DNA of 64,000 nt from Crambe crambe (Eukaryota; Porifera; Demospongiae; Poecilosclerida; Crambeidae). Below, one piece after another: positions 23,237 to 34,870 of this stretch. The translations under genes and the position numbers were made by a program. The stretch is from NCBI GenBank assembly GCA_963924555.1, contig OZ004594.1, positions 6,107,563 to 6,171,562 on the forward strand, given 5' to 3'. Within the stretch, counting starts at the first letter, position 1; each line of letters begins with the position of its first letter. Under the pieces are notes generated by a model that was given only the letters and a program-made list of their open reading frames with translations, had not been told where the DNA came from and searched no databases.

Positions 23237-24965
23237 AGTCCTACCCATAGATACATTAGCCTTACAGGGATTGGAAACTCACTACTAGCGCGCGCCAATT
23301 TTTGACCACATCCGTGTTGTCGAAGGAGCAGGTTTCCGCCATTGGGTGGTTGCTAAGGAAAATTCATGTAGTGTCAAAATGGAAGAGTGACAATTTTAGC
23401 GAGGCAAATAAGCTGTTACCTAAGGGATATTTTAATTTTGTGGTGAATAAGAAACTAGTAAAAATTAGCCAGATAATGGAAGTAATAGGCAATTATACCG
23501 TATCTTTTACTCTTGGGCCCCTTTTTTGGCTCACTGGATATATTAAAAACCTGATAAGATACACCAAAATATCACCAATAAGTTATAGTGTGCTATAAAG
23601 TGCAAAATTACCTGCCTGTTTGCTTATAAGAGATATAATCACTGAAATAGTGGTCTTCAAGGTGCATTCGTTGGGCCCCTTTCCTGACTTACCACTTGAG
23701 TGTTGCAGTCTTCTTCCATGCTAACAACTATATCATAGGCTGTAGTGTGCTAATGTTTAGAACTTCTTGCATTTACTGCAAGTATAATAAGGAAACTTAA
23801 GTTGTGAAATAGACACTGCATGGATATCATAATACAATAATGTAATACGTAATCATAACTGCAATGATAGAATGCCACGAAAGCTCCTTCTTTCAAGGAG
23901 AGCCAAGTATTGGAAAATACCTCACCCATAATCAAGTACTAATGCTCTAATGCAGCCAAGTCTAAAAATGCAAGTGAGTCAAGAAACTCTTTTGGGCTAT
24001 ACATTTGCTCGAAATTTTACAAGAATTATAGATGAAGATTGTCATGGAATCCTAGAGGATGTAAATTTACAATGGTCAGCAATTTTATGTAGAGTTAGAT
24101 GATGGCAGTCTTTTACTGCACACATTATGTACCCACAAATTTCTTGAATGATTATAATTATAAGTTTAATAATAGTATAGCTAGCTATTATGCTGGGATT
24201 TAGCTACTTCTTTCTTCTCCTCATTTTCAAGGACTCATTGATATTTTCTAGCCCTCATGTAGCTATTTCTTTTTTGAAATATTTCAACTCACAGTGTTTA
24301 TAACTCTCAATGCCTGAGTATTTTTATAGTGTCTCAAACATTAGGGTTCTCATGGGTATAACCCCTCTGGCAAGTGGCGATGACATCTGAAAAATTTCTC
24401 CAAGGAGTCCTGAGAGATTCATTCACTCCTGGTATATGTATATTTACTTGACAAGCTCAATGCAAACAAGCTGGAAATGAAAGATTGTATTAGGTATAGC
24501 TATTACTGATCATTTTAATGCCTGCAACATAATTATCTAAATCTTCATGAGATAGACAGAATCAGTACTCATCACCCTATCAGGCCAAGTAGGAAGTCCT
24601 CTGTCGAACATTGGTTGAAAATGTGTTGGGAGTCCCACAGCCTGCTAAACTTAAAAAGGTCTTCTGATATTCAGAGGATCTTAAACTATGATACTTTCTC
24701 AAAACCTTTTCCCTCCTGCCACTCCTTCACAATAACACTTCTTGAAATTGTTATTTATGTGATGTTGCCTGCATCAATTGGTTGATACCTGCATGAAGTA
24801 GCTAGGTATAACTTGCCTTGCTTATAGTGCTGCAGCTCGCCTATGCATTCTATAATTGTAGACACACGCACGCCATAGCCCACCGCACCGACAACACGGA
24901 TGTTATTATTTCTAAAGTACAGAGTTTCCAATCCCCGTAAGGCTATATGTATCTATGTCCTACCT
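23237..24965. mobile_element. Inverted-repeat element, 'GGATTGGAAAC' family
   Basis: The left end (CCTACCCATAGATACATTAG, GCCTTACAGGGATTGGAAAC, then ACATCCGTGTTGTCG) is mirrored at 24885-24965 (CGACAACACGGATGT ... GTTTCCAATCCCCGTAAGGC). Length is about 1.7 kb. The interior has no recognisable transposase. The element at 32731-34130 shows the same end design (ATAGATA..CTAG.. ACAGGATTGGAAAC ... CCGTGT), so the two form a family. Confidence 0.65.
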
Positions 24966-25414
24966 AATTGATTTAACATGTGCTCATATGATTGCTAAGG
25001 TCATGTGCAGTATCTAATGATTAATACCTTGCAGTGCATACAGCTGCAATAAGTTGCTCATACTGTTCAGACTTTTCAGAAAATGCTATAGTGTGTCTAG
25101 CTAATACACGAACAAAAGAGCATTCCACATGAGGACTGCAGTAAAATCGATGTGGCAACTAGTATTCTTGATCATGTTTGAGCTATTTATTAAATCCTTC
25201 TTCAGTTGATAAGAATGTCCCTATTGAATTTGTGTTGAAAAATTGGGAGACCTTAAAAAGAAGCTTCCTCTGGTCCATTATGATTATGCATTGTGGCTGA
25301 AAGAAAAAGATCTTTGGTGGTCTCCAAATGTACAGCCAATTCTGTTGGTACTGAGTTTATTAAACTGGTGTGGGCATCCTGCTACATTACAAGGCTGCTC
25401 AAGCAGTATTCTAT

Positions 25415-25453
25415 CCCTAGCCCTAGCCCTAGCCCTAGCCCTAGCCCTAGCCC
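25415..25453 (+). repeat. Telomere-like CCCTAG hexamer array
   Basis: Six perfect CCCTAG units followed by CCC. This is one base from the metazoan telomere unit CCCTAA. A shorter mixed run at 6561-6582 contains both CCCTAG and CCCTAA. It is most likely an ordinary microsatellite. Confidence 0.85.
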
Positions 25454-25961
25454 CCACCCCCCAAATCCCCCCTGAAAAGACAGATGCTGAAGTTCTTAAC
25501 TCCATTTCATGATTACATGCTGAAGTGAAGCTCAAGAAAGGTAGCATAAAAATAACAACAACTTGCTAAACTCTTGTAAAGCATAAGTGGAAAATCAAAC
25601 TATCAAATTTCATTCAGTTCAAATGGGCTGATGGCCTGAGAAAGCTCAACTCAGTGGGAGAGAGTTACTGTGTACTTATTTGGTAGTTCCAAAGGACTGG
25701 AGGTTGAAGACAGATCTGCAGTCTTTTTGAAAGGGTAGATACATGTTCATGAAAACCTTACCTGCAATGACCATATGGTTCCATGACAAGTTATTATTGA
25801 GAATACTTCTTGTGATTAATGATATAGGAAGTAGGTGTGCATCCCACCGAAACTAATAATTGGCTTCACTTGGCCTTATGTTTGGCTATAATCATTAATT
25901 ATTTTAGAGAGAACTATAGCACTCCTGAAGTGTATTCTATAGACCATTTCCTTTTTACAGC

Positions 25962-28900
25962 ATAGATAGGCCCCCTGTGCTCTTCCTGGTAATCCTCTCT
26001 GTCCCCTTCTCCCTGGCCTATCGTCGAGGGGCCCCTATTGAGTCATGCTATGGACATGAAATTGTGCACTATGGAGGATATGATGGAATGCTTAGATCCA
26101 AAACAGTTTGTATGTCCAATTGTCAACATTTCGTATACCAGAGAGCAGTTAATGGAAGTGCTTTACAGCAAAGGAATGAAGTGATACCAGTTACAAATGG
26201 ACCATGTGCTGATACCAACTATTATACATGTGGCTGCACTTATCACTGTGAGTTCAAAAGAACGATTGAAAACAGTTACTGAAGCTAGCTATAGTGTCAT
26301 AAGCCTGTTACTTTAGCGGTTGGACAATGCATTGTGATGAGTTAATACCTTCACAAATTATCTCGGGTATTAGTTGAAAAATAGTATTATTTTTGAGCAG
26401 CCATGCATACTTTGCATTGATGCTCATAGCAATCCTACTGAGAATCCAAAAGCTGGTAGCTAGTTACTTGATTACACAGTTTAAGATGGCTGGCAACTAT
26501 GTAGAATAGTGTTGGGTGAGTGAGTGAAAGACTAGAGTGAATCTTATTGTCATAGTATAGGAGTACAAAACTAGCTATTATGCTGTTTCTATTTTATGCA
26601 GTTACATTGAACTTTACCATAAACAGAGGATTTATGTTTCAAGCCCGACCTGAGACTCCTGAATTCATTAGAGGTGCTACTTTATATGGCACTTGGATAA
26701 TCCGCCCAGAAGATGCTTCTGCCACCAAAGTATTGCGCTGTGCAAGAGAGGCAGCAATGGAAAATGAAACAACTTATGATGTATGTCTATTATAATTATG
26801 TGCATTGTCCCTACTAAATATGATACCACCAAGGGTGAAATATCTCCCCAGGTGAAATTTCCCCCCTTAGTGTAGAATGTCCCTCTCTTGTATAGATAAT
26901 GATATCCCCTTCTTCTTGAGGCTTCTTTGAAGAATCTAAAAGCTAAAAGATGATTGAGTATATGAGTTTTGCATTGAGGACAGTATCTACTTAGGATCAA
27001 AGACCCATCATTGATGCTGATCATTCTGCCAAACTTTCATTTCGTTCAAACAGTTATCAATTTTTCTTTTTACATTTTGGATGGCGACAATGTTTGAAAA
27101 TGTACTGCTGGTTGCTATAAGCTATCAAAAAGAGTCTGCAGTTTGAATTCTTACGGGTGGCATGGATGCCCCATTAAATTATTAGTTTTCTTTCATAACA
27201 CGAGAATGCTTCTCTCTTACGGTCAGCAACCCCTAACTTGAAGACAGAACAGCTGGAACTCCATGCAATGAATGGCAAGTCTGTCCATACTACATCAGTT
27301 GGCCAATGGTGCCATACTACATCAGTTGTGCTAGTTGGCCAATGGTGTCCCGGTAACAAGGTTCTACTGTATATCATAATTTTGCTTCCTTACATATGGC
27401 ATGTGTCAGAAAGCATTAAGAGAATCTTTGATATGAAAACTTCATTCAAGAACTTGGACACTGTGGCAAGAAACAAGTAGCTGGTGCTAATTATTGTTGT
27501 GCTATTGTGCTGTTGCTAATTATGTGCCTGTGCAAAGCACTCTCAAAAACGTTGTAGTGCATGTGTTTCCAAATCTGGGATGCAGATAACTGAGTTTCCA
27601 TTGTATATAGAATACGTTAACTCATGCTGATGCTATCCGTCTGAACACACTTGACTTCTATTATCAAGCTCCAACACCAGAGGAAATAATCACAGTATAT
27701 GAAGGACAGTGCCCATCAAGATTAACATTTTTGTAAGTTGCTTTGGATCAAATTCCTCTGTAATAAATATGGGGATACATGTTTCTATAGTATCAATGAT
27801 AATTGGTCAAAAGTACAATGACAAAATAAGGAAGGATGAGGCTGAAACTAATGATAGATTTCTTGCTAGCTATCAAATTTTGGCTTACATTGCAAAGATA
27901 TTGCATGGCTCACCCTTTAGTAAATATACAAACTCCATTATATATAATATAGATCTGGTGGTATATGAGTAGAGGGCCAGTCAATGTTACTTTAGAGAGA
28001 TTTACTTTGTCTAACATGTACGCCTGATTCTCTTTTAATAGGCTTGGCTATTGTGGTCATAACATCAAGGTGTATAAAATAAATTTTGCTTTCCTTGCAG
28101 CTTCACTATAGCTGATAGTTTGGAATTATTCTATTTTCCAAGACAGGGTGAACCCCGTGTAAGCTGCTTTATACATTTGTTCCTTGATTGGAGATTTATT
28201 AGTGTTTCTATTTATTAGGAATTTAGATGTCACGAAGTATGTAATTCCCCTACCATAGATAGTACAACTGATGCAGGTTTGTCATATGTAACTAGCTTTT
28301 TTGGAACTAAAGCTGCTTCATAAAATTTTGTAAGAGTCATGAAGTTTCTGACTGTTTCATTAAAGTGTCAAAAGCCCTAGGGGCGGGTGGGGTGGGATAG
28401 TGGCATGGGGTGTGGGGGGATGGGTGTGATGGGGTGTGGTGGGATAGTGGCATGGGGTGTGGGGGGATGGGTGTGATGGGGTGTGGGGGGAGTCATTAAT
28501 GCACCCAATTCTACTGCTCCATTTAGATGATACTACTGATGAAGACCTTTCTATTGATGATGTTGCAGTTAGTACAAATCTAACTGCTACTGCTGCAGAT
28601 AGTAACACCACTGACAGTGATACCCAGAATCATCCCAGTACAGCCGCTCAAAGGACTGATAGTAAGAGAGAGATGACCACAGGAAATACCTTGAGTCAAA
28701 GTAAGCTCATTCTGAAACTAAATACAGGGTGGTATGTTACTTGCAAGTGGCATCACACAATTTAAAAATATTATAACAGATTAGCTCAGGGATCCTATAT
28801 GGAATAAATTGTGCATGTATGCACCAAATCATTTGGGCTTTGTTGCTGTATTTGAGGTTAATAAATCAACTTCCTGGAGAACTAATTTTACTGGAATTCT

Positions 28901-29635
28901 CGAAAATTTAAACACTATGCATGCACAATAATTATAGTTTCTTATCAGTGTTTCACATTCTGTAGCAATCCGAGTTTCTTTATAAATATGACATGGAAAA
29001 AGTAGTTATCTAAGATAGCCATTTGTACTGCGCGTGTATTTTTGAATCGCATAGTAGTAGCCACCCTCAATACTTCATATAGAGCATCTTAAAATGTTAT
29101 TCTATAAGAAGAGATCAATCAAAACAAAAATACAATACTAGTGCATGGAACCAATCGCAGTCTCCAAAGTTAACCACTTACATGCATGGTAAGTTGGATT
29201 TTGTGATGCATACAAGAAGGAATTGCTAGAATAGCTCTCAGGATATAGCTAGTCGAATTAAAGCCACTTCCTGGAAGAGGCTGTAATTACTGTCACTGCA
29301 TCAGTGGACCAGCTCTCCATGGCTATAGCTATTATGTAACTTGCCACCTTAAGTGTGGGCCCCCATACAGTCAGATTTTTTGCATTGCTCTTACTGGAAT
29401 AATTTCATGTGCAAGAGCAATACAGCATGCATTGAGCTATTTAGCTAGTAATCTTAAATTTGCTTGAAAGTAATTATTTTCCACTGACAGAATTGACGAG
29501 TGTTATTATTTGGTTGCAGATGCTATAATTGGAATGGCAGTTGGTGTTGGTGCTATTTGTATTTTACTTATAGTCCTGACACTTGGAGTAAGTGTTGGCT
29601 CAGTAAGGAGAAAGTGTGGATCTCATCAAAGATAA
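25962..29635 (+). CDS. Reeler-domain type I membrane protein, gene C (start codon missing)
   Basis: Seven exons: 25962-26247, 26602-26780, 27611-27732, 28101-28158, 28219-28276, 28527-28700, 29520-29635 (TAA), in frame for 330 codons with the same phases as gene B. Signal peptide LFLVILSVPFSLA, then GAPIESCYGHE, RGFMFQAR, LTHADA, FYYQAP, FTIADSLELFYF, a Thr/Ser/Asp stalk, a GVGAICILLIVL helix and a very short RRKCGSHQR tail without the TMDPV motif of A and B. The position of B's ATG reads ATA here, and an upstream in-frame TGA leaves no ATG before the signal peptide. So C either starts in an unseen upstream exon (a cag acceptor lies directly before), uses another start, or is a recent pseudogene. 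All later exons are intact. Confidence 0.72.
28375..28500 (+). promoter_or_regulatory. Expanded G-rich tract before the stalk exon of gene C
   Basis: A 47-base G-rich unit beginning GTGGCATGGGGTGTGGGGGG is present twice in tandem, preceded by GGGGCGGGTGGGGTGGG. It ends about 30 bases before exon 6, as in A, B and D, but is longer. Possible RNA G-quadruplex or splicing element (inferred). Confidence 0.5.
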
Positions 29636-29742
29636 TAAGAAGGATGATAAGTAATTACTGACTTCATAATACTGCTCCTCCCTAAGATTATATAGTAATA
29701 TAGCTACAATTTCAATTTCCATTGACTTGGTATCTGTAATGA

Positions 29743-29880
29743 CTAGCTACAAGCGATTTCTATCTTGGGATTCTTTGGCTGCTCAGGACAACCACCAAAC
29801 ATGAGAACCTCTGTCACTCCCGGACTGATAGTGGAGGCAGCAGTACAATGCCAGAATCTTGACTGGAATTGATTGAAGGC
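29743..29880 (-). pseudogene. Kelch-repeat gene fragment
   Basis: On the - strand a short frame reads FWHCTAASTISP and GVTEVLMFGGCPEQPKN before a stop. The W...A......VLMFGG pattern is the core of a Kelch beta-propeller repeat. Only about one blade is present and I see no flanking exons, so it is probably a duplicated or decayed piece of a Kelch protein gene, lying just downstream of gene C. Confidence 0.5.
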
Positions 29881-30772
29881 AGTGCACACCATTGTTTTGG
29901 CATCTAAGATCTCTGACCCATGCAGCTACAACCTACTTCTGTTGATACGTGCAATCACTGTCACATCTGTACACTATTGTACCATTAAGGGAGCTGTATG
30001 GGTACTTGATCTGACAAGACACGTATAAAAAGAGGGGCAACCAATACAACTCTTACAGATCTTTTTGATCAAATTTATATATCCAGAGTCTTGACCATCC
30101 AACCTCCTTATTATGGAACGATGCTTGGGCTGGGATATCCCAGCCATTCCAGCTATCCTTGTAACATATAAAACTATAAAGCTGCTGGTTTGAAGGTACC
30201 GATGGTATAGACTAACCAATAAAAACAAAACAATAAAAAAAACAACAAAACACAAACAAAACAAGAACGAAACAAACAAACAAATAAACAAAAAAACCAA
30301 GGAGAAAATTACCCAGCATGCTCCACAGACTTAATACATAGATTTTCTCATCAATGCAAGTATCATGCACCATCTTAACATGCAGGAATTTGGGAACTAG
30401 ACTTCAGAAATATAAAATTGTCAAAAACCTGCATTTGTCATTCTAATCTTAGCACCCTTCTCTGCATATGTACCATGGGCACTGTGACTGACGTTAATAT
30501 AATTATGAGGCCTAAACCAAAGTCCTTTATCTAGGGGCTAGGGTTGGGGGTATATGGCTTCTGTAGTAGGAGGCTCTGCTTGATGCCTCCCTAGTGCTAA
30601 TGCAGCCTATTAGGCATTATGATACATAATATGTACAAGAGTCATGAACTTTCTGACAGTTTCGTTTGAGGTTCAAATGTAAAGCCACTTGTACAGGAAA
30701 GTTGGATGGGGTGGGGTGGGATGGTGGGATTCATAAATGCACCTAATTAAACTGATTTACTGCTCCATTTAG

Positions 30773-31195
30773 ATGGTACTACTACTACTGCAATTACTTC
30801 TGTTGGTACAAATCCTATTGCTACTACTGCTGCAGATAGTACCTTAAATCGTCCCAGTACTACCACAAAAAGGACAGCTACAATAAATAGAAAACAGATT
30901 AAAACAGGAAATACTTTGAGTCAAAGTAAGTTCATTCTGACCATAAATAAGATGTTTGTCACTTGCAACCCTATTTCATGGAATACATTATTTTATTGTG
31001 CATGCACTAGATCATTGGATGGGAGGGTCTCTTTTCTAGATATTGTAGATAATACGAAAATATTATTTGGTTGCAGATGCTATAATTGGAATTGCAGTTG
31101 GTGTTGGTGCTATTTTTATTTTACTTGTAGTCCTGACACTTGGAGTAAGTGTTAGTCTAGTAAGGAAAAACCGTGGACCTAGTGAAAGATCATAA
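30773..31195 (+). CDS. Stalk-plus-membrane cassette D (duplicate 3' end of gene C)
   Basis: Two exons only: 30773-30925 (Thr-rich stalk starting with the second and third codon bases, ending TLSQ plus one base before GTAAGT) and 31077-31195 (AIIGIAVGVGAIFILLVVL helix, basic tail ending GPSERS, TAA). Sequence, phases and the upstream G-rich intron match gene C. No Reeler exon lies between the end of C and this cassette, so it has no signal peptide of its own. It can be read as an alternative terminal cassette of gene C, since C exon 5 ends in the right phase for it, or as a partial tandem duplication without function. Confidence 0.65.
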
Positions 31196-32157
31196 TGATA
31201 AGTAACTTCTAACTTTATACGTCAGTATAGCATTTTAAATAAGGGCCATTTATTTTAGTATCAGTAATGGGGCACTAGCTCAACCCATACATACTGATGA
31301 AGAGCCACTGCCACAATCCTAATGAAGTACGTATCCCAGATCTAAGATGCATTCGTAACATGCAAAGTGTGCTTTCCAGGGAGGTGTGTGGGCATAGGCC
31401 ACCATGTGCTAACTCTGCAGGTCTTCATAGATGTGCAGGGTCTTTTCTCTTGTTTCATGTCAAAAGTTGCTGTTCCAAGTGTTGCTCTTTCCATGATAAG
31501 AAGTAAGACTCTGTTGAAATGTCTCAAGAATGATGCTTAGGCCACTTGATGAGTATCTATTTTTCAGCTACCCAAGAACTCTAATCCAACCATATAAGAA
31601 CAACAAACACACAAACAAACAAGCAAACAAACAAATAAACAGGAAAGAAATGATGAATCAAAAAAACAACAAAAATTTAAAACTTCCCTAGCTTCATCAT
31701 GCAATAGTTACCCCAACACTTTGTCTCCCCACTTATTCTGCACCATGTATCAGGAAAATCCATCTGGATAAGTAACCTTGATGCTCCAAGGTATACTAGA
31801 CATAAAACTAACTACTAACTACTAACACCTATAATTTTTGAGCTAAAGGCAATTGTTGTATCATTTAGAGTTTTAGATTAGCAGACTGACGGATAAGCCA
31901 AACACTGTTCTGTTTGATTCATTTATGTCTTTATTTAGGCAGCCTTAGTATTAGCCAGTGGCTAGTTGGCTCGCCTTGTGCCCATTTGGACACTAAAGTT
32001 ATAAAGAAAAAAAAAACAAAAAAAAACAACAACAAAAAAACCTAATTTTTGGAATTAAAACTTTTGATGCAGGTAGCTACTTTATCCATGATAATTTTTA
32101 TGCTTGGACTCTTTTTGTCCCACTCTTGAGCAACTGATCAAGAAATTCCAAATTTTA

Positions 32158-32161
<4 letters not shown>
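31196..32161. other. Spacer after cassette D
   Basis: No coding exon recognised. Around 31340-31400 it resembles the flank of gene A near 4020-4060, and A/C-rich tracts occur at 31600-31660 and 32005-32040. Confidence 0.4.

Positions 32162-32228
<67 letters not shown>
32162..32228 (+). repeat. (GA)n microsatellite
   Basis: About 33 uninterrupted GA dinucleotides. The flanking CCCACTCTTGAGCAACTGAT (32119) occurs inverted near 36095, so the microsatellite sits in a dispersed repeat. Confidence 0.95.
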
Positions 32229-32231
<3 letters not shown>

Positions 32232-32730
32232 GGTGCATTCCTTTCATCATCACTTGTTGAAACTTCTCCTTGAACTATCCCCACCCACTTTTAATTCTCC
32301 TTCTCCAATATTACTTAGCTATGACCATGGAAAACCAGGGATAATGGATAACTGGATAACCAGCATGGATATGTAACCTGGGACAAATCTATGGGATAAC
32401 CAAATAACCAATGGTCCAGGGATAACCAGGGATGACCAGGGATGAGGGTTTTTGATGATCCTCGAAGACTTCAATTCACGCCTAGCAATCTCCATTTTGA
32501 GGAACATCACACATTCCAAGATAGTGTATGTATCAAAATTCCATCCAAAAAATGGAGCAACATGCTTGAATACCGCCGGAGAGTGTAAGAGGACTACAAG
32601 AAGATGATATTAATTTTGGTGGTTCACGAGGACAAGAATACCATGACAGTAGGTATAAGAACAACTCAGATAAAGGAGAGAGTAGGGTGCATGTGAATAA
32701 CTCAACTGGATGACTATTAATTCACAACTT

Positions 32731-34130
32731 AGTATTAGCATAGATATACTAGACTACACAGCGAAAAATCTACAACTTGTAACAGGTCTGGACTGCCCCA
32801 CATACCAGTTATGACCTGTACACAGGTCTGTAACGGGTCAGTAAAATCTACAAGTCTGTAACAGGTCCATATTTTTGGACTGTATCAGACCTGCTGCCCC
32901 ACCAACTGCCTACAGATCAAAAATTAGTACTTCCGGTGCCTAGGGTTTACGGATTTTTGTTCTGTTACATACCTGTTACAGAATGCTTACAAGTTGTAGA
33001 TTTTTCGCTGTGTACGTACACAGGATTGGAAACAGGTCACGTGCGCCCATAACGACAATACTGACAATCCGTGTAGGCAGCTGTTCGTGCTAAATTGCCC
33101 CAAACAAACAGGGGAGGAGAAGTAGTGTGCCAAATTTCTGCTAAACTATAGCCAATTGGTAAGTTCAAAGAATGCAAAGAGTGGGCTAGTATAGTGCTAA
33201 ACAAGCATAGTTCTTAAAAAGGCTGGTTTCTCAAGTGTTAGAGGGTATAATTGCGAGTAACAATGGTAGTTCGACTTTGTGGACCTCTGGAGCTTGGATG
33301 TTAAAAGTATAGTCTCTTTTTCCCCACTAATCTGTTAGGTAGTGATCATTTATATGTACATAATTTATGTACTTTTTAAAGGTGCCTGTAAAAAATCATG
33401 TCGATGTTACTGTTTCTTCAGATTACCCATGGCTGGCTGTCAAGAAAAGCTATAGTAAAGAAGGATACTATAATGTAACAACTAATACTGTCACTTTACA
33501 CATATTTCCTTTCATATTATAATTTAAAAATGATAATAACAAGTACTGATAGTGCACTGCTGAACATCCAATTCATTGAGAGATTTGTTGTGATATACTT
33601 GTTTTGAGGGATCAAGATGAAGAGTAAAGTTGCCCCAGTGTATCCTTTCCTGCCCCTGATACAAGAAGGTATCTCATCTCCTCATATAAGAACAACAACA
33701 TAGTGAAATGGCTTCTTAAACCGTCAATGGAAAATGGCATGCCATCTCCAGCCCTGCACAAAATTAAAACTACTTGAGTACATATGGTCAACTAGTATCT
33801 TTCATTTTATACCAAAAGTAAGGCAGCTAGACTTCTATTTTAGTAGTAGGAGTGCTACAAAACTTTTCAGTCACCTGTTTCCACGTTTTTCTTCCATAGC
33901 AACAGTAAATAGACTAAACTGACATGATAAACTACTACAGCTATAGGTCATTGAGCCTTTTCACTTATAATCATAATTATTGCTGCGCTAAATTCATCCT
34001 CTTTCTTATTTTGTGTAAGATTTCTCTGTTCGCCAGGTACCTACACGGATGGTCTATAAATTCTACGCGCGCATGCCCTGTTTCCAATCCTGTGTACGTA
34101 GTCTAGTATATCTATGGTATTAGCTACTGT
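32731..34130. mobile_element. Inverted-repeat element of the GGATTGGAAAC family, carrying a nested MITE
   Basis: The left arm (ATAGATATACTAGACTA, then after the nested MITE CGTACACAGGATTGGAAAC and ATCCGTGTAGG) is mirrored at 34035-34120 (CCTACACGGAT ... GTTTCCAATCCTGTGTACG, TAGTCTAGTATATCTAT). The interior shows no transposase that I recognise. The right arm preserves the uninterrupted version of the left-arm insertion site. Confidence 0.7.
32757..33012. mobile_element. MITE with 25-bp perfect ends, TA duplication
   Basis: CACAGCGAAAAATCTACAAC and its exact inverse GTTGTAGATTTTTCGCTGTG bound a 256-base element flanked by TA on both sides. The interior repeats AGGTCTGTAAC-type phrases and AACAGGTC motifs. 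No coding. Its insertion split the left arm of the element at 32731-34130. Confidence 0.85.
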
Positions 34131-34263
34131 ATAATTACTCAGTCCTTCATTGATCAGATACCATCTAGCTAGCTAGCAAGTTAAAACATGATAATAAATA
34201 AGGAGGGCTGAAATCAAGTGGCTGTTCTTTTGGTAAAATGTCAAACTTATCTGGAAGGTAAGT

Positions 34264-34870
34264 ATCAGAGAGTGCGGTAGCACTCTCTAAGTAGGGATGG
34301 CAGGTCAAAGTCCATAGGACAGTATAAACTAAAAACTCTTCTTTCTCTTCTACTCTCACTCTACAGGTTCTCAGAAGGCTACAGTGAATTATTATATCTA
34401 CAAAGAAGAGAGGAGAATGTTCAAAAGCCAAAAATTCATTCGCCAACATAAGAAAAAAAACGAGTTCTAAAATTGACTTTTCGTTCTTTTTCTTTATAAT
34501 AAAATAATAATGTATAAGATCGACGTACCGACTTACTGGCTATAGTCATCAAAATTCTGCTTTGGCCATCTGTTAGAGCGGCACCTAGAGGCTGATCTTT
34601 TGCTATTAGTTTTGACTAAGGCTCTACTTCACTATTCGATAGCACTCGGAACACTGCTAATCTGTCTACGCCATTTTGAAGGGGGCGGGGCTTATGGGCG
34701 GAGCCACGTAAGCTTAAGTTTAGCTATAGCCAAGGTCTTCATTCATTATCTCAGTCTGATGATGTTCCAGTCACTCCTTGCTGAATTACAGTACAGATGC
34801 TCATCCTATAGTAGCATTATAGCCAGTACTTGGCTGTAGTGTAGTCAGCTCACTTCACCATGCCGTGTAC
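34264..34870. mobile_element. Copy of the ATCAGAGAG...GTAGGGATGGC element family
   Basis: The left end ATCAGAGAGTGCGGTAGCAC is a small hairpin followed by AAGTAGGGATGGC. Interior segments match the element at 17055-17877 (CTCAGAAGGCTACA, CCAAAAATTCATTCGC). The right limit is uncertain. Confidence 0.5.

Noticed and set aside
25243..25547. Frames through the CCCTAG array (ALAL or RARA repeats)
   Set aside because: Open only because of the hexamer array; no other support.
32104..32376. Frame with a long Arg-Glu repeat
   Set aside because: Translation of the (GA)n microsatellite.
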